Shown here: positions 62,483-64,000 of the stretch, piece after piece
Numbering within the stretch: the first letter of the stretch is position 1
Layout of the letters: the number at the start of each line of letters is the position of its first letter
Notes under the pieces: model-generated
Databases searched by the model: none
Seen by the model: only the letters and a program-made list of their open reading frames with translations
Told to the model about the DNA's origin: nothing
Position numbers and translations under genes: made by a program
Source of the DNA: Oreocharis arfaki
Lineage: Eukaryota > Chordata > Aves > Passeriformes > Paramythiidae
DNA length: 64,000 nt
Direction of reading: 5' to 3'
Assembly (NCBI GenBank): GCA_013398015.1
Contig: VZRR01011376.1
Span: 419,133-483,132 of the forward strand

Positions 62483-64000
62483 TAGCTGTGAAGTTGCTCA
62501 TGAGTGTTGGTTGACTTTATAACAAAAAAATGCAATGAACGTGCTGAAGCACTATGCAGAGGTAAGCATTGATTTATATCCTAATTATGTCCATAATCCA
62601 TTTCCTATGCATTGGTAAACATGGGAAACATACAAACTAATTTGTCAGTTAAAAGCCCTAGACCTTATATCTCTCCTTCCACTTCCCATCCTCCTGCCAA
62701 GTCTGCTTTCTTTCATGAGAGGCTGAATATGATGTGGTACTTACTTTAAATTATTTCCTAAATAACTCTGTTGCTATGGCAGCAACTGCTGCTGCTGCTG
62801 CTGGAATTTACATGCAGAGCACTCCAGTCAGGAGATTTACAGAAAAGTAATTTAAAATGGTCAAGTTTGTCAGCGTTTTTGTAGCCCACCCACAAGGCAG
62901 TTTATTTTGCATCTCTTTGCTAGAAACCAGAAGATCTGTTATGACAGGCATGGTTAGCAATATAATAAAAGAGAAAGAAAGGCCTGAGCTATCTAGTATA
63001 GGGTCTTGGCTAATTTTTTTAATTCTTGCAGAATGTAATTTGCTATTGTGTAGGAACAAGACCTCAGTATGATCCAATGATTAAGTGCAATGTCGTTTTA
63101 CGATTTTGCTTACAAAATAAAGCTGAGCTCTTGATTTTTTTTCAAATGAAGACTATACCAGTATACCACTTTTTGAAACATTCTGACATTGCTTTTGAAA
63201 TTCTTGTAGGACTTCTAACCTTGTGCACTGACACCTGCTTTCAAAGGTGAAGCCCAAGCATTGCCACGCTCACTTGATTTGCAGGAGTGGTTTTATATAT
63301 AGACTGAAGAGAATATGAGTACCTGAACGGGCTGGGCTTGTCTTCCTCTTCCTTCTTAGACTTTGTGAGATTGTAGCTTTTTCCTGAGTAATAGTAGTGA
63401 ATGCTGTAATTTTGACTGTATGAGAATTAAATTGGTACAAGAACAGTGAAAGTTATGACAAAATGAAATCATGGATTTGAAGATCTACTGGTTTAAAAGT
63501 TTGTGTCATCCCTAACATTTAACACATCCGTAACACATTTATTCGCCTTTTGTTTAATATTTTTCACTTTCTGAGGTCTTCAATCAGTAATCAGTTTAAC
63601 CTGCAGCGTTATCTGTGAAGCTGGGCATCTTTCTTTGTTCTGCAGATATGAAGCAATGCATATGTCATATGATATATATGGCAGGTACATACATTGAATT
63701 AATTTGTTGATATCTATAGTGGATCAGGAAAGAAAGATGCACTATCTTAGTCCATTGCCTGTGAATTCCAGGAGCTTTTCCCATTCTGAGGCAGCATTCA
63801 TACCCAGATGAGTAGGCAATTCTCTGTTCCTGTAGTTCAAATAGAAACACCCTAAGAATGGAGTTCAGAAGTTGAGAAGCTGTGCAGAACTGGCCAGGAA
63901 GTGTCTATACTGTCATGGTGCTGAGCTGTGGAGAAAATCAGCTTCCCTTAGAATTTGATTAAGGTATCAATCTACCTTCTCCCCAAGCGGCTTCAAAGCC
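62483..64000 (+). other. RGS7: RGS7 intron 2 to window end
   Basis: AT-rich intron with a (CTG)6 microsatellite at 62786-62803. No exon seen; the gene continues beyond the window. Confidence 0.5.
62786..62803. repeat. (CTG)6 microsatellite
   Basis: Six perfect CTG units in intronic DNA. Confidence 0.9.

Noticed and set aside
1..64000. CRISPR arrays, operons, bacterial mobile elements or gene clusters
   Set aside because: The content is vertebrate nuclear DNA; no regularly spaced repeats or tightly packed open frames exist.

Overview
The window looks like nuclear DNA from a bird. The evidence is a vertebrate PIGM gene and the first coding exon of RGS7, degenerate CR1 LINE fragments, several solo LTRs of avian endogenous retrovirus type, AT-rich intergenic DNA broken by two CpG-rich promoter islands, and no prokaryotic gene organisation. 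Species cannot be fixed from sequence alone.

Layout. 1-4202 is the 3' flank of PIGM. 4203-5864 (minus strand) holds PIGM, the catalytic GPI mannosyltransferase I subunit, normally an intronless gene. Its N-terminal 20 codons (5805-5864) are separated from the other 395 (4203-5391) by a 412-bp block bounded by single Ns, which I read as swapped contigs rather than an intron. 5936 to about 35160 is roughly 29 kb of intergenic DNA. It contains an ALV-like solo LTR with a perfect 6-bp target-site duplication (9815-10160), a second LTR (14357-14809), a CR1 tail, a 115-bp perfect duplication next to a single N (27617-27996), and simple repeats. A CpG island at about 35190-35900, interrupted by an 81-N gap, is the probable RGS7 promoter and non-coding exon 1 (plus strand, donor at 35637). 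The first RGS7 coding exon is clear at 36495-36606. 36607-64000 is RGS7 intron 2 and holds two ERVL-type LTRs (54541-55085; 57817-58423, the latter with a 5-bp duplication), three CR1 fragments and several stretches that resemble conserved non-coding elements. I found no further RGS7 exon.

The two genes are divergently arranged about 30 kb apart: PIGM works in the ER on GPI-anchor assembly, RGS7 in neurons on Gi/o signalling. Nothing in the sequence suggests that they act together. I did not find a convincing new biological system. The best leads are the PIGM assembly problem, a possible unannotated exon at 6963-7069, an old coding-like remnant at 55810-56433, the antisense orientation of both intronic LTRs, and candidate regulatory elements around RGS7.
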